The position numbers were made by a program, and so were the translations under genes. Of a DNA stretch of 64,000 nucleotides, positions 8,490-17,639 are shown in pieces. Under the pieces are notes generated by a model. That model did no database searches, was not told the origin of the DNA, and was given only the letters and a program-made list of their open reading frames with translations. The stretch is from Maritimibacter fusiformis (GTDB lineage Bacteria > Pseudomonadota > Alphaproteobacteria > Rhodobacterales > Rhodobacteraceae): contig NZ_VSIY01000001.1 of the NCBI RefSeq assembly GCF_008086115.1, forward strand, positions 1-64,000, written 5' to 3'. Position 1 is the first letter of the stretch. Each line of letters begins with the position of its first letter.

Positions 8490-9701
8490 CTACGGGGCGC
8501 GGCCCAGTGCCAGGACCGCGTTGAGCCCGCCGAAGGCAAAGGCATTCGACAGCACCGCGGCCACGCTGGCCTCGCGCGCCTCGTTCGGCACGACATCCAG
8601 CGCGCATTCCGGGTCGGGTTCCTGATAGCCGATGGTGGGCGCGATCACGCCGTCGCGCAGCGCCATGATACAGGCCAGAAGCTCGACCGCCCCGGTGCCG
8701 CCGATGATGTGGCCGTGCATCGCCTTGGTGGACGAGATCATCAGCCGGTCGGCGTGGCGGCCAAACACCTCGGACACCGCGGCGCACTCGGTCTTGTCAT
8801 TGGCCGCGGTGCCGGTGCCGTGGGCGTTGATATAGCCGATGTCCTCGAGGCCGATCCCGGCATCGCGGACCGCGCCCGCGATTGCCCGCGCAGCACCGGA
8901 TTTCGACGGCATCACGATATCGGCGGCATCCGCCGTCATCGCGAACCCGGTCACTTCGGCGAGGATCTCGGCGCCGCGCGCCTTGGCGTGTTCCATCTCC
9001 TCGAACACGAAAACCGCTGCTCCCTCGCCCTGAACCATGCCGTTTCTATTGGCCGAGAACGGGCGGCAGGCGTCCTTGGACATCACCCGCAGCCCTTCCC
9101 AGGCCTTGATGCCGCCAAAACACAGCATCGCCTCGGAGCCGCCGGTGACCATCACGTCGGCCATGCCGGCGCGGATCATCATCATCGCCTGGCCCATCGC
9201 GTGATTGGAACTGGCGCAGGCGGTCGAGACCGCGAAACTCGGGCCGCGCAGGTTCCACTGCATCGAGACATGGCTGGTGGCGGCGTTGGGCATCAGTTTG
9301 GGCACCACGAAGGGATGGACCCGGTTCTTGCCCTCCTCAAAGACGGTGCGGTAGTTCTCGTCGGTGGTGTTCATCCCGCCCGCCGAAGTGCCGAGGATCA
9401 CCCCCGAACGATCGGCCAAGGCGCCGGCAAACTCCAGCCCCGCCTGCTCCAGCGCCTCGCCCGCCGACAGCAACGCGAACTGGGTGAAGCGGTCGTAGAG
9501 CGCGATTTGCTGCCGGTTGAAATGGTCCTCCGGCACATAGTCGTGGATCTGTGCACCGATCCGGATCGACAGCCGGTCGACATCGCGAAACGCCAGGTCG
9601 GAAATTCCCAGCCGCCCCTCGCGCATCGCTTCGAGGGTTTCGGGCACATTGCGCCCAAGCGCGTTGATCGTGCCCGCGCCGGTGATGGCGATCCGTCGCA
9701 C
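8490..9701 (-). CDS. Beta-ketoacyl-ACP synthase (KAS II-like)
   Basis: A 403-residue thiolase-fold condensing enzyme. The triad is visible: Cys162 in STACASSNHA, His294 in NAHGTGT, and His331 in STKAMHGHIIGGTGAVE with its lysine just before. It extends acyl chains bound to ACP with malonyl-ACP. It lies eight bases downstream of a dedicated ACP gene on the same strand, so the pair probably makes a special acyl chain rather than housekeeping fatty acids, for which fabF normally sits with fabD-fabG-acpP. The product is unknown. Confidence 0.92.
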   Translation of the reverse strand: MRRIAITGAGTINALGRNVPETLEAMREGRLGISDLAFRDVDRLSIRIGAQIHDYVPEDHFNRQQIALYDRFTQFALLSAGEALEQAGLEFAGALADRSGVILGTSAGGMNTTDENYRTVFEEGKNRVHPFVVPKLMPNAATSHVSMQWNLRGPSFAVSTACASSNHAMGQAMMMIRAGMADVMVTGGSEAMLCFGGIKAWEGLRVMSKDACRPFSANRNGMVQGEGAAVFVFEEMEHAKARGAEILAEVTGFAMTADAADIVMPSKSGAARAIAGAVRDAGIGLEDIGYINAHGTGTAANDKTECAAVSEVFGRHADRLMISSTKAMHGHIIGGTGAVELLACIMALRDGVIAPTIGYQEPDPECALDVVPNEAREASVAAVLSNAFAFGGLNAVLALGRAP

Positions 9702-9709
9702 CCGTCGCC

Positions 9710-9976
9710 TCAGGCTTTCCGGTCGGCGATCAGCCGTTCGACAGCGGCGACGATGGCGGCCACCGACGAGACGTCGAACTCACTCTCGCCCGGCGCGTTG
9801 GCGTTGAACGGCACGGTGATGTCAAAGCTCTCTTCGATGGCGAAGATCGACTCGACCACCCCCAGGCTGTCGATACCGAGGTCGTCCAGGGTGTGGTCCA
9901 TGCGCAGTTCGGACGGATCGCGCACCGCCTGCTCGGCGAGAATCTCGACCACTCTGGTCCGGATTTCGTCTGACAT
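9710..9976 (-). CDS. Acyl carrier protein
   Basis: An 88-residue acidic ACP. The phosphopantetheine serine is Ser37 in DLGIDSLGVVES, followed by the acidic helix FAIEESFDITVPFN. It is slightly longer than AcpP, with an insertion around NANAPGESEFD, so it looks like a specialised carrier. The start at 9976 (MSDEIRTRVVEIL) fits the first helix; an upstream start adds six unneeded residues. It forms a two-gene unit with the ketosynthase downstream. Confidence 0.92.
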   Translation of the reverse strand: MSDEIRTRVVEILAEQAVRDPSELRMDHTLDDLGIDSLGVVESIFAIEESFDITVPFNANAPGESEFDVSSVAAIVAAVERLIADRKA

Positions 9977-10071
9977 ACGCTCGATTTTCCCCACGCTTTC
10001 GTGAGGCGTGTTTAGTCCTTTTGCCCGATCAAGGGAACAGAAAACCGCGCGCCGGCGGCGCGCGGCAAGCC

Positions 10072-11691
10072 TCAGCTTTCCAGGCCAGGCAGGGTCACGC
10101 CGGCCTGCACCAGGGCGTTCCAGACCTTGGCATCGCGGCCATAAACGTCTTCGCGGTAGTTCATCCGGCCGCGCGCATCGGTGAAGGCCGTGCGATAGAC
10201 CAGATGCGTCGGCACCGGGGTTTCGAGCGAGATCCGCGTCAGCTGCCCGGTATCGAGCACCCGGTGGAACGTGCCCTGCGGGTCGTCGGTCTGGGCGGCC
10301 AGCAGCGCATAGGCAAACTCGAACGGTTTTTGCAGCCGGATGCAGCCGTGGCTGAACGCCCGGCGTTCGCGCAGAAACAGCGATTTCGACGGCGTATCAT
10401 GCAGATAAACGTTGAAGCGGTTGGGGAACATGAACTTGACCAGCCCCAGCGCATTGCCCCGACCCGGCGGCTGGCGCAGGTCATAGGGGAAGTTGCGGGC
10501 GCTGTAGGCACCCCAGTTGACCGCGCTGCGCGGCACCACGCGCCCGGCGCCGTCGATCAGTTGCAGATGCGCTGCGCTGGCCCCGCCCGAAGCGATCATG
10601 CCGGGCAGGTATTCACCCACCGAGATCGAGCGCGGCACGTTCCAGGCCGGGTTGACCTCCATGTATTCCATCACGTCGGAGAACTCGGGGCTCTGCGTAT
10701 CGGCGGCGCGCTGGCCGATGACCGAGCGGGTCTCGAAGGTGATCTTGCCACCGTCCACGATCCGCGCGGTGTAGTCGGTGAGGTTCACCCAGACATAACG
10801 CTGCGAGCGGTCGATCGACAGCCAGCGCTCGCGCTCCATCGCCACGATCACCGACTTCAGGCGCTCGCCGATCGGGGTGTTGATCGCCTGGATCGTGTTC
10901 GGCCCGGCAACGCCGTCCGGCTCGAAGCCCATGTCCTCCTGCACCATCTGCACGGCACGCTGGATATCGGCGTCATAGGTCATGGTGGCCGACCGGCCAA
11001 GATAGCCCATCGCGATCAGCCGGTTGCGCAGCGCGACGACGGCGGGCCCGCTTTCGCCCGGGCGCAAGGCGCCCGCGTTCACCGTCGGCCCCCAGCCGCC
11101 GGCGGCCAGCAGACGCTCGAGCTCGAGCTTCTTGCGCATCAGCCGGGCGTATTCCTCGGAGGTGGGCACCAGGCTGCGCATGAACTCTTCGGGGTTGTCC
11201 GCCGCCAGGAAACTCTGCAGCAACTCGGTGCCATCGCGCCGGTTAGGATCGCGCGCCATGTTGCGGTCGATCTGCTTGGGGATCAGGATGCCGGTCTGGA
11301 TCTGGTGGGCGTAGGTCAGGAACAGCCCGGTCAACTCCACTTCGATCCGGCCAAGATCCCGCTGGCTGGAGACATCGCGCATCGAGGCCAGCAGCCGGTC
11401 GGTGTCGTAATTCGTCACCGGCAGCCCGTGCGCCTCGGCCGAACCGATCGCCTGCAAGAGCGCAACCAGCCGTGCCCGCTCGCCATTCGATTGGCCGGTC
11501 CAGACCGGGGCATAATCGATCTCGCGGTAGAAGGCCGCGACCTCCTCGTTGTCCACCGCCGCTTCGGCGACCGCCTGGGCAAAGGCGGGAAACCGCATGT
11601 CATAGGTGTCGGCCTGGGCCGGAGCGGCAAGGCCGACGGCCAGCGCGGTCAGGGCGGGGAAGAGAAACGAAGTTCGCAGCGGCAGCAGCAT
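10072..11691 (-). CDS. L,D-transpeptidase (YcbB-like) with peptidoglycan-binding domain
   Basis: A 539-residue exported enzyme with signal peptide (LTALAVGLAAPAQA). A scaffold region is followed by a PG_binding_1 module (LRPGESGPAVVALRNRLIAMGYL ... FEPDGVAGPNTIQAIN) and a YkuD catalytic domain ending in the conserved FSHGCIRLQKP, whose Cys is the nucleophile. This class makes 3-3 crosslinks in peptidoglycan or attaches proteins to it. The ATG at 11691 is chosen over a TTG six bases upstream. The DUF882 peptidase-like gene is divergent, about 335 bases away, so a shared cell-wall role is plausible. Confidence 0.92.
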   Translation of the reverse strand: MLLPLRTSFLFPALTALAVGLAAPAQADTYDMRFPAFAQAVAEAAVDNEEVAAFYREIDYAPVWTGQSNGERARLVALLQAIGSAEAHGLPVTNYDTDRLLASMRDVSSQRDLGRIEVELTGLFLTYAHQIQTGILIPKQIDRNMARDPNRRDGTELLQSFLAADNPEEFMRSLVPTSEEYARLMRKKLELERLLAAGGWGPTVNAGALRPGESGPAVVALRNRLIAMGYLGRSATMTYDADIQRAVQMVQEDMGFEPDGVAGPNTIQAINTPIGERLKSVIVAMERERWLSIDRSQRYVWVNLTDYTARIVDGGKITFETRSVIGQRAADTQSPEFSDVMEYMEVNPAWNVPRSISVGEYLPGMIASGGASAAHLQLIDGAGRVVPRSAVNWGAYSARNFPYDLRQPPGRGNALGLVKFMFPNRFNVYLHDTPSKSLFLRERRAFSHGCIRLQKPFEFAYALLAAQTDDPQGTFHRVLDTGQLTRISLETPVPTHLVYRTAFTDARGRMNYREDVYGRDAKVWNALVQAGVTLPGLES

Positions 11692-12026
11692 AGTCAAACC
11701 CTCGAAATGTTACACAACCTTGGCGGGCGGATTCCCGTTTTCTTCAAATTTGCGCGCGATTTCCGCAGTCTGTCCACTCACAAACCCGCCAGATCGACGG
11801 ATTTGCGGCTCCTGCGGCAGGGCTGCGACAATATGGGCACGGTTTACCGGGGCGAAAGGTCTTTCAGCAGGATTTTGCCGATTTCGCTTGCGCAGTGGCG
11901 CAGAGGGAACAAACGGCTTGGACCGAGATTCGTGTTGTGTCATAAACTTCCCAGCGTCTGGGGATGAGGCGCAGAAACGGTCGCCAAGAATGGCGGCCAG
12001 GGCAGATACGGGACGCACTGGGACAG
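11692..12026. other. 335-bp divergent intergenic region
   Basis: No gene is seen. It separates the L,D-transpeptidase (minus) from the DUF882 protein (plus), so it must hold both promoters. Open frames crossing it have no recognisable similarity. No clear operator repeat was found. Confidence 0.5.
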
Positions 12027-12596
12027 ATGACAGATACCAGCTCAAACGGCATCAGCCGTCGTGCGCTGCTGGGTGTATTCGCGGCCACCGCCGTGAGCGC
12101 AGCGCCGACATTCTCCAAGGCAGCAGGCTTCTTGCGTGGCGCGGGCGACATTCGGCGCCTGGCGATGTACTCGGGCCGCACCGGCGAAATGGTCGACACG
12201 ATCTACTGGATCGAGGGCGACTACATTCCCGACGCGCTGAACGAAGTCACCTATTTCATGCGCGACTGGCGCACCGACCAGATCAAGGGCATCGACAACC
12301 GCACGATCGACATCATGGCCGCCGCCCACCGGCTGCTCGATGTCAGCGAACCCTACACGCTCCTGTCCGGCTATCGTTCGCCCGAAACCAACGCGATGCT
12401 GCGCAGCCGCTCGCGCGGGGTTGCGCGCAACTCGCTGCACATGACCGGCAAGGCGGCCGATCTCAGGCTCAAGGACCGCTCGGTGAACCAGATGTTCCAG
12501 GCCGCGAAAGCCTGCAATGCCGGCGGCGTCGGCAAGTATTCAGGCTCGAATTTCGTGCACATGGATTGCGGCGCGGTGCGCAGCTGGGGCGGCTGA
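12027..12596 (+). CDS. DUF882/YcbK (MepK)-type peptidase-like protein with Tat signal
   Basis: A 189-residue exported protein with a twin-arginine leader (SRRALLGVFAATAVSAAPT). The D-Ala-D-Ala carboxypeptidase-like M15 fold shows SGYRSPETN, SLHMTGKAADLRL (HxxxxxxD zinc ligands) and FVHMDCG (last His). E. coli MepK of this family cleaves the 3-3 crosslinks made by L,D-transpeptidases, and such an enzyme is encoded divergently next door. The start at 12027 gives the Tat leader directly; the longer frame from 11964 has an unlikely extension. Confidence 0.88.
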   Translation: MTDTSSNGISRRALLGVFAATAVSAAPTFSKAAGFLRGAGDIRRLAMYSGRTGEMVDTIYWIEGDYIPDALNEVTYFMRDWRTDQIKGIDNRTIDIMAAAHRLLDVSEPYTLLSGYRSPETNAMLRSRSRGVARNSLHMTGKAADLRLKDRSVNQMFQAAKACNAGGVGKYSGSNFVHMDCGAVRSWGG

Positions 12597-12615
12597 CCCC
12601 GGCGGCATCCGGCAG

Positions 12616-12642
12616 AAACCCCGGCCATGTGCCGGGGTTTTG
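12616..12642 (+). terminator. Intrinsic terminator after the DUF882 gene
   Basis: AAACCCCGGC, loop CATGT, GCCGGGGTTT, then TGCATTT. Perfect 10-bp stem, 19 bases after the stop codon. Confidence 0.88.
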
Positions 12643-12719
12643 CATTTCAGGGGGTGCGCGTCGGCACCGTGCACGACCTCATGCTTGACCGTTCACCCGC
12701 CAGCCGCTAGCGCAACGCC

Positions 12720-13460
12720 ATGAAACCGTTCCTTCTGCTGCAACTGCGCCCCGAGACCGAGGCCGCCGACAATGAATACGCGGCCTTCCTCGACAAGGGC
12801 CGGCTGGCCCCGGAGGGCGTTCACCGCATCCGCCTCGACCAGCGCGCCCTGCCCGAGACGCTTGATCTGTCAGCGTATTCCGGCGTGATCGTCGGCGGCG
12901 GCCCCGGCTGCGTCTCGGACCCGCCCGAGGACAAGGACCCGGTGGAACAACGCATCGAGACGGCGATTCTCGGGTTGATGCCCGAGATCTGCGCCCGCGA
13001 CGTGCCGTTCCTGGGGTGCTGCTACGGTATCGGCATTCTCGGCCACCACCTCGCCCCAGGCATCGTCTCCAAGGCGCGCTTTTCCGAGCCGGTGGGCGCG
13101 GTCGACTGCACCCTGACCGAAGCCGGGCGCGTCGATCCGCTGCTGGCCGACCTTCCCGACAGCTTCCGCGCCCTGGTCGGCCACAAGGAGGCGGTGCAGG
13201 CTCTGCCCCCGGGCAGCGTGCACCTGGTCGGCTCCGCCCCGGCGCCGTTCCAGATGCTGCGCTACGGCCGCAACGTCTATGCCACCCAGTTCCACCCCGA
13301 AGCCGACGCGGCGGTGTTCGAGACCCGCATCCGCATCTACCGCCACAAGGGCTATTTCGCGCCAGACACCGCCGATGCTCTGATCGACGAGATTCGCGGC
13401 GAGGATGTGCGTTATGCTGAGTTGATCCTGCGCAATTTCGTCGCCCGTTACGGGCACTGA
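12720..13460 (+). CDS. Class I glutamine amidotransferase-like protein
   Basis: A 246-residue stand-alone GATase domain. It has GGGPGCVSD, the nucleophile elbow FLGCCYGIG (Cys101 probable) and the His-Glu pair in ATQFHPEAD (His192, Glu194), so the triad is complete. It resembles GuaA-type GATase domains and the YfeJ-like amidotransferases that hydrolyse glutamine or gamma-glutamyl compounds. No synthetase domain or partner gene is adjacent, so the acceptor is unknown. Confidence 0.88.
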   Translation: MKPFLLLQLRPETEAADNEYAAFLDKGRLAPEGVHRIRLDQRALPETLDLSAYSGVIVGGGPGCVSDPPEDKDPVEQRIETAILGLMPEICARDVPFLGCCYGIGILGHHLAPGIVSKARFSEPVGAVDCTLTEAGRVDPLLADLPDSFRALVGHKEAVQALPPGSVHLVGSAPAPFQMLRYGRNVYATQFHPEADAAVFETRIRIYRHKGYFAPDTADALIDEIRGEDVRYAELILRNFVARYGH

Positions 13461-13517
13461 CGGGCTGGCATCGGCCTTGCCGCCGTGGCAAAACAGGCGC
13501 GATCAAAGGAGACACCG

Positions 13518-15554
13518 ATGTCGATCGAAAGCACGCTGCGCAAGGCTGCGGACCTCGCCCGATCCGGCGACCGGCAAGGGGCCGCGCGGCTTTTTCGCCA
13601 GGTTCTGGCCAAGGCCCCCGGCCACCCCAAGGCGCGCCAGGGGCTTCAGGCCCTGTCTAACTGCGGCCCGGTTTCTCCGGCCGCCCCCGGAATGGAGCCG
13701 CCGGCAGCGCAGATGGCGCGACTGAAACAGGCCTTCGACAAGGGCGACCTGGGTTTCGTGCTGCGTGAAGGCAACCGGATGCTCAAACTCTTCCCCAGGT
13801 CGCGCGGCCTGATCAACGCGCTGGGCATCAGCGCGGCCCGCGCCGGCCGGCCGCGCGAGGCGTTGGGGCATTTCGACCGCGTGATCGCACTCGATCCCGG
13901 CAATATCGGGGCGATGGTTAACAAGGCCACGGCGCTCCTCACCCTCGGTGACATGGAAGGGCTGGAACAGACCTGCCGCGCGATCCTGGCGATCCGAGAC
14001 GACGTGCCCGACGCGCATCAGAAACTGGGTTTCGCGCTGGCCAATACCGGACGGATCAAGGAGGCCGAAGACAGTTTTCGCGCCGCCGTTCGTCTGGCCC
14101 CGGACAATCCGCGCTCGCGGATCGGCCTGGGCAATACGCTGGCGCTTCAAGGCCGCGCGGACGAAGCACTGACGGTCTACCGCGCCGCCGAGGAGCGCGC
14201 GCCCGACAACCCCGACATCAAGCGCAATATCGGCAGCATGCTGGTCACGCTTTATCGTCCCGACGAGGCACGCGACGTCCTCATCGACGCGATCACGCGA
14301 TTTCCGCGCAATTCGATGCTGCGGGTAACGCTGGCCTATGCGCTGCGCGAGTTGGGCCAGCCCGCAGAGGCCGCCGCCGAAGCCGAGATCGCCGTCGAGA
14401 TCGACCCGAAGAACGCCGAAGGTTGGGGTCACCTGGGCAGCGCGCGGCTGGAGATGGGCGATACCGAGGGGGCAAACGCCGCCTTCGACACGGCGATCGA
14501 GGCCGACCCGGGCCAGATGGCCGCCCTCGGGCTGCGCTGGCGGGCCGAGACCCTGCCGCTCGACCACCCGCACTACGCCCGCATCACCGAGGCGATCGCG
14601 CGCGCCTCGACCAGCGCCGAGCATCGTTCGGCGTTTGAAATGGTGCTGTTCCGCGCCCATGACAAGGCTGGCGACACCGACGCCGCCTTCGCCCATCTCA
14701 ACCGCTCGAACAAGGTGAGGTCCGAGGCGGAACCTTATGATATCGAAGCTGAAAGAGCGGTGTTTGAAGCCATGAAGGAGATGTTCTCATCTGCCTTCGA
14801 CGGGCTGGACCAGGATGCCATCGCCGCCAGCCCCCTGCCGCACCGCCCGGTGTTCATCGTCGGGATGCCACGGTCCGGCACGACGCTGGTCGAACAGATC
14901 CTCGCCTCGCATTCCCAGGTGCACGGGGCCGGCGAGATCCCACCGGCCTCGATGGCGCTGGCCGAATTCGGCTGGGGCAAAAGCCGTGTCGGCATGCCCC
15001 CTGACCCCGCGATGCTGGGTCGGGTGCGCCAGGTCTATGGCGATTTCATCGGTCGGCTTGGCGCGACCGCGCCCGTGGTCACCGACAAGACGCCGCTCAA
15101 CTTCCGCTGGCTGGGTTTCATGCTGTCTGCGATGCCCGAGGCGCGGGTTCTGTTCACCCGGCGCGATGCCCGTGCGACCTGCTGGTCGAACCTCAGCCAC
15201 AGCCTGTCGGGCAAGGCCAACAACTTCGGCAACGACATGCTGGACTGCGCCGAAATGCACCTGATGCACCTCGACCTGATGGAGTTCTGGCAAGGGCTGT
15301 TTCCGGACCGGATCGCGATCGTGCCTTACGAGACCCTGACCGAAAACCAGGAGGAAGAAAGCCGCAAGCTGGTGGCCGCCGCCGGGCTCGGGTGGGAAGA
15401 CGCCTGCCTCGACTTCGAACGGACCGAACGCGGCGTGCGCACGATGTCGTCGCTGCAGGTGCGGAAAAAGATGTATACCGGCTCATCCGAGGCCTGGCGC
15501 CGCTATGAGGGCTACCTTGGCCCGATGATCGCCCGTCTCGACGGGGTGGCCTGA
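13518..15554 (+). CDS. TPR-repeat sulfotransferase, copy 1 of 3
   Basis: A 678-residue two-part protein. Residues 1 to about 420 are tetratricopeptide repeats (A-x-A-R-x-G-D and G-R-x-x-EA-x-x-x-F patterns), and about 440-678 form a P-loop sulfotransferase domain. The PAPS-binding loop is FIVGMPRSGTTLVEQIL, followed by ASHSQVHGAGE, TDKTPLNFRWLG and FTRRDARATCWS (3'-phosphate site region). The start at 13518 follows AAAGGAGACACCG; an ATG 33 bases upstream lacks this signal. The family transfers sulfate from PAPS to unknown acceptors, possibly proteins or glycans held by the TPR scaffold. No signal peptide is seen. It heads a run of three paralogues. Confidence 0.88.
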   Translation: MSIESTLRKAADLARSGDRQGAARLFRQVLAKAPGHPKARQGLQALSNCGPVSPAAPGMEPPAAQMARLKQAFDKGDLGFVLREGNRMLKLFPRSRGLINALGISAARAGRPREALGHFDRVIALDPGNIGAMVNKATALLTLGDMEGLEQTCRAILAIRDDVPDAHQKLGFALANTGRIKEAEDSFRAAVRLAPDNPRSRIGLGNTLALQGRADEALTVYRAAEERAPDNPDIKRNIGSMLVTLYRPDEARDVLIDAITRFPRNSMLRVTLAYALRELGQPAEAAAEAEIAVEIDPKNAEGWGHLGSARLEMGDTEGANAAFDTAIEADPGQMAALGLRWRAETLPLDHPHYARITEAIARASTSAEHRSAFEMVLFRAHDKAGDTDAAFAHLNRSNKVRSEAEPYDIEAERAVFEAMKEMFSSAFDGLDQDAIAASPLPHRPVFIVGMPRSGTTLVEQILASHSQVHGAGEIPPASMALAEFGWGKSRVGMPPDPAMLGRVRQVYGDFIGRLGATAPVVTDKTPLNFRWLGFMLSAMPEARVLFTRRDARATCWSNLSHSLSGKANNFGNDMLDCAEMHLMHLDLMEFWQGLFPDRIAIVPYETLTENQEEESRKLVAAAGLGWEDACLDFERTERGVRTMSSLQVRKKMYTGSSEAWRRYEGYLGPMIARLDGVA

Positions 15555-15557
15555 ATC

Positions 15558-17639
15558 ATGTCGGTGGAACAGACTTTGCGCCGCGCGGCGAAACTTGCGC
15601 GCAGCGGCGACGGGGCCGGGGCGGCCGCGCTCTACCGCGAGATCCTCGCGAAGTTCCCCGCCAACGCCCAGGCCAAACGCGGGCTTCAGGCGATGGCCGG
15701 TGGACCGTCCCCCGCCGCGGCGGCCCGGCGCCCGGGCGCGGCCCCTGCCCGCCCCGCCGGTGCGATGCCGCCACCGCGTCAGATGCAGGCGCTCGATCAG
15801 GCGTTCCGGCAGGGCCGGTTCGACCGCGTGATCGCCGAAGGCCAGCGGCTGGCCCTGATGTTTCCCGCCGCCCCCGGCCTACTCAATCTGATTGCGCTGG
15901 CGCTGTCGCGCAGCGCGCGCCACGACGAGGCGGTGACCTGGTTCGACCGCGCCGCCAAGGCCGATCCGCTGTTCGCCGGCGCGCCGGTCAACAAGGCGCA
16001 ATCGCTGATCGCGTTGGGGCGACTGACCGAGGCCGCCGAGGCCGCCCGCGCCGCCGCCCGCCTCGACCCCGGCATGGTGCAGGCACACTTGTTGCTGGGT
16101 TACGCGCTGGTCAATTCGGGCGACGCCAAGGCCGGCGAGGCCAGTTTCCGCACTGCCGTCAAGCTCGCGCCGCAGGTTGCCGAAACCCATCTCGGCCTCG
16201 GCAACGCCCTGAGCGCGCAGCATCGCCAGGATGAGGCGCTGGCCGCCTTCGAGGCGGCGCGCGACATCGCCCCGGACAGCATGGATGCCGCCAACAACAT
16301 CGGCAACACGCTTCGGGCCCTGAACCGCCCGGACGAGGCCGTCGCCGAACTGGACGCAGCGCTGGAGCGCCAGCCCCGAAACCCGGTGCTGATGACCAAT
16401 CTCGCCCGCGCCCAGCGCGACCTTGGCAGGCCCGAACAGGTGATCGCGCTGGCAACCCGTGCGTTGGACATCGACCCGGCCGATGCCGACACCTGGAGCT
16501 TGCTCGCCAGCGCGCATCGCGAACTTGGCGATGCCAAGGCCGCGGTGGCCGCCTACGACGAGGCGCTCGAGATCGACCCGGACAACCCGAGCGGGCTGGC
16601 ACTCAAATGGTTCACCACGCCGCTGACGCTGGACCATCCCGATTTCGCGCGGATCGGAACCCTGTTCGACCGCGAAGACATTGCCCAGACCGACCGGGCC
16701 ACGCTGGGCTTCATCCTGTTCGCCACCCTAGATGCCGCCGGCCGCCATGACGACGCCTTCGCCATTCTCGACCGCGCCAACCGCCTGCGCCGAGAGGCCG
16801 AGCCTTATGAAATGGACGACGTTCTGCGGCAGATGGACCAGATGCGCGCGCTGTTCGCTGATGAGCTGCCCGCCCCGCCCGCCGGCGCAATCGACGCGCC
16901 AGCCAAACCGCGCCCAGTTCTGATCGTCGGCATGCCCCGTTCCGGCACCACCCTTGTCGAACAGATCGTCGCCTCGCATTCCCAGGTTCACGGAGCGGGC
17001 GAACTGGAAGACCTGAACCGGATCATGAGCGCGCTGGGCTGGACCCACGGCAAGGCCGGCCAGCCGCCGACACCCGAGGCGCTGCAGCGGGTGCGGCACG
17101 ACTACCTCGACTACCTCACGCGGCTCGACACCTCCAAGCCGGTGATGACCGACAAGATGCCGATCAACTTCCGCTGGCTCGGCTTCGTGCTGTCGGCGAT
17201 CCCCGAGGCGCGGGTGCTGTTCGTGCGCCGCGATCCGATGGCGACCTGCTGGTCCAACTACCGCCATGTCTTCATGGGCCAGGGCAACAATTTCGGCTGT
17301 GACCAGCGCGATACCGCGGCGATGTATCGTCTGCATATCGACCTGATGGCGTTCTGGAAGGCACGGTTCCCCGGGCAGATCACCGAGATCTCCTACGAAG
17401 CCCTGACCACCGATCAGGAGGCCGAAAGCCGGAAACTGGTGGCCGCCATCGGGCTGGACTGGGAAGAGGCCTGCCTCGACTTCCACAAGACCCGGCGCGC
17501 GGTGCGCACGACCTCCACGGCTCAGGTGCGCCGCAAGATGTATACCGGCAGCAACGAGGCCTGGCGCCCCTACCGTGCCCATCTCGCGCCGATGCGGGAC
17601 GCGCTCGGACCGCTGGCCGACCCGGAGCAGCCGCAGTGA
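15558..17639 (+). CDS. TPR-repeat sulfotransferase, copy 2 of 3
   Basis: A 693-residue paralogue of the preceding gene, starting three bases after its stop. It opens with the same signature (SVEQTLRRAAKLARSGDG). About ten TPR-like units occupy residues 1-420, and the sulfotransferase domain runs from about 452, with LIVGMPRSGTTLVEQIV, TDKMPINFRWLG and FVRRDPMATCWS. The closing ARG-KMYTGS-AWR motif is conserved in all three copies. The tight spacing indicates one transcript. It is the most diverged of the three in the catalytic half (ALTTDQEAESRKLVAA where the others have ENQEEE). Confidence 0.88.
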   Translation: MSVEQTLRRAAKLARSGDGAGAAALYREILAKFPANAQAKRGLQAMAGGPSPAAAARRPGAAPARPAGAMPPPRQMQALDQAFRQGRFDRVIAEGQRLALMFPAAPGLLNLIALALSRSARHDEAVTWFDRAAKADPLFAGAPVNKAQSLIALGRLTEAAEAARAAARLDPGMVQAHLLLGYALVNSGDAKAGEASFRTAVKLAPQVAETHLGLGNALSAQHRQDEALAAFEAARDIAPDSMDAANNIGNTLRALNRPDEAVAELDAALERQPRNPVLMTNLARAQRDLGRPEQVIALATRALDIDPADADTWSLLASAHRELGDAKAAVAAYDEALEIDPDNPSGLALKWFTTPLTLDHPDFARIGTLFDREDIAQTDRATLGFILFATLDAAGRHDDAFAILDRANRLRREAEPYEMDDVLRQMDQMRALFADELPAPPAGAIDAPAKPRPVLIVGMPRSGTTLVEQIVASHSQVHGAGELEDLNRIMSALGWTHGKAGQPPTPEALQRVRHDYLDYLTRLDTSKPVMTDKMPINFRWLGFVLSAIPEARVLFVRRDPMATCWSNYRHVFMGQGNNFGCDQRDTAAMYRLHIDLMAFWKARFPGQITEISYEALTTDQEAESRKLVAAIGLDWEEACLDFHKTRRAVRTTSTAQVRRKMYTGSNEAWRPYRAHLAPMRDALGPLADPEQPQ

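Noticed and set aside
10021-11967. 648-codon plus-strand frame
   Set aside because: Antisense of the L,D-transpeptidase, which has clear domains and a signal peptide on the other strand.
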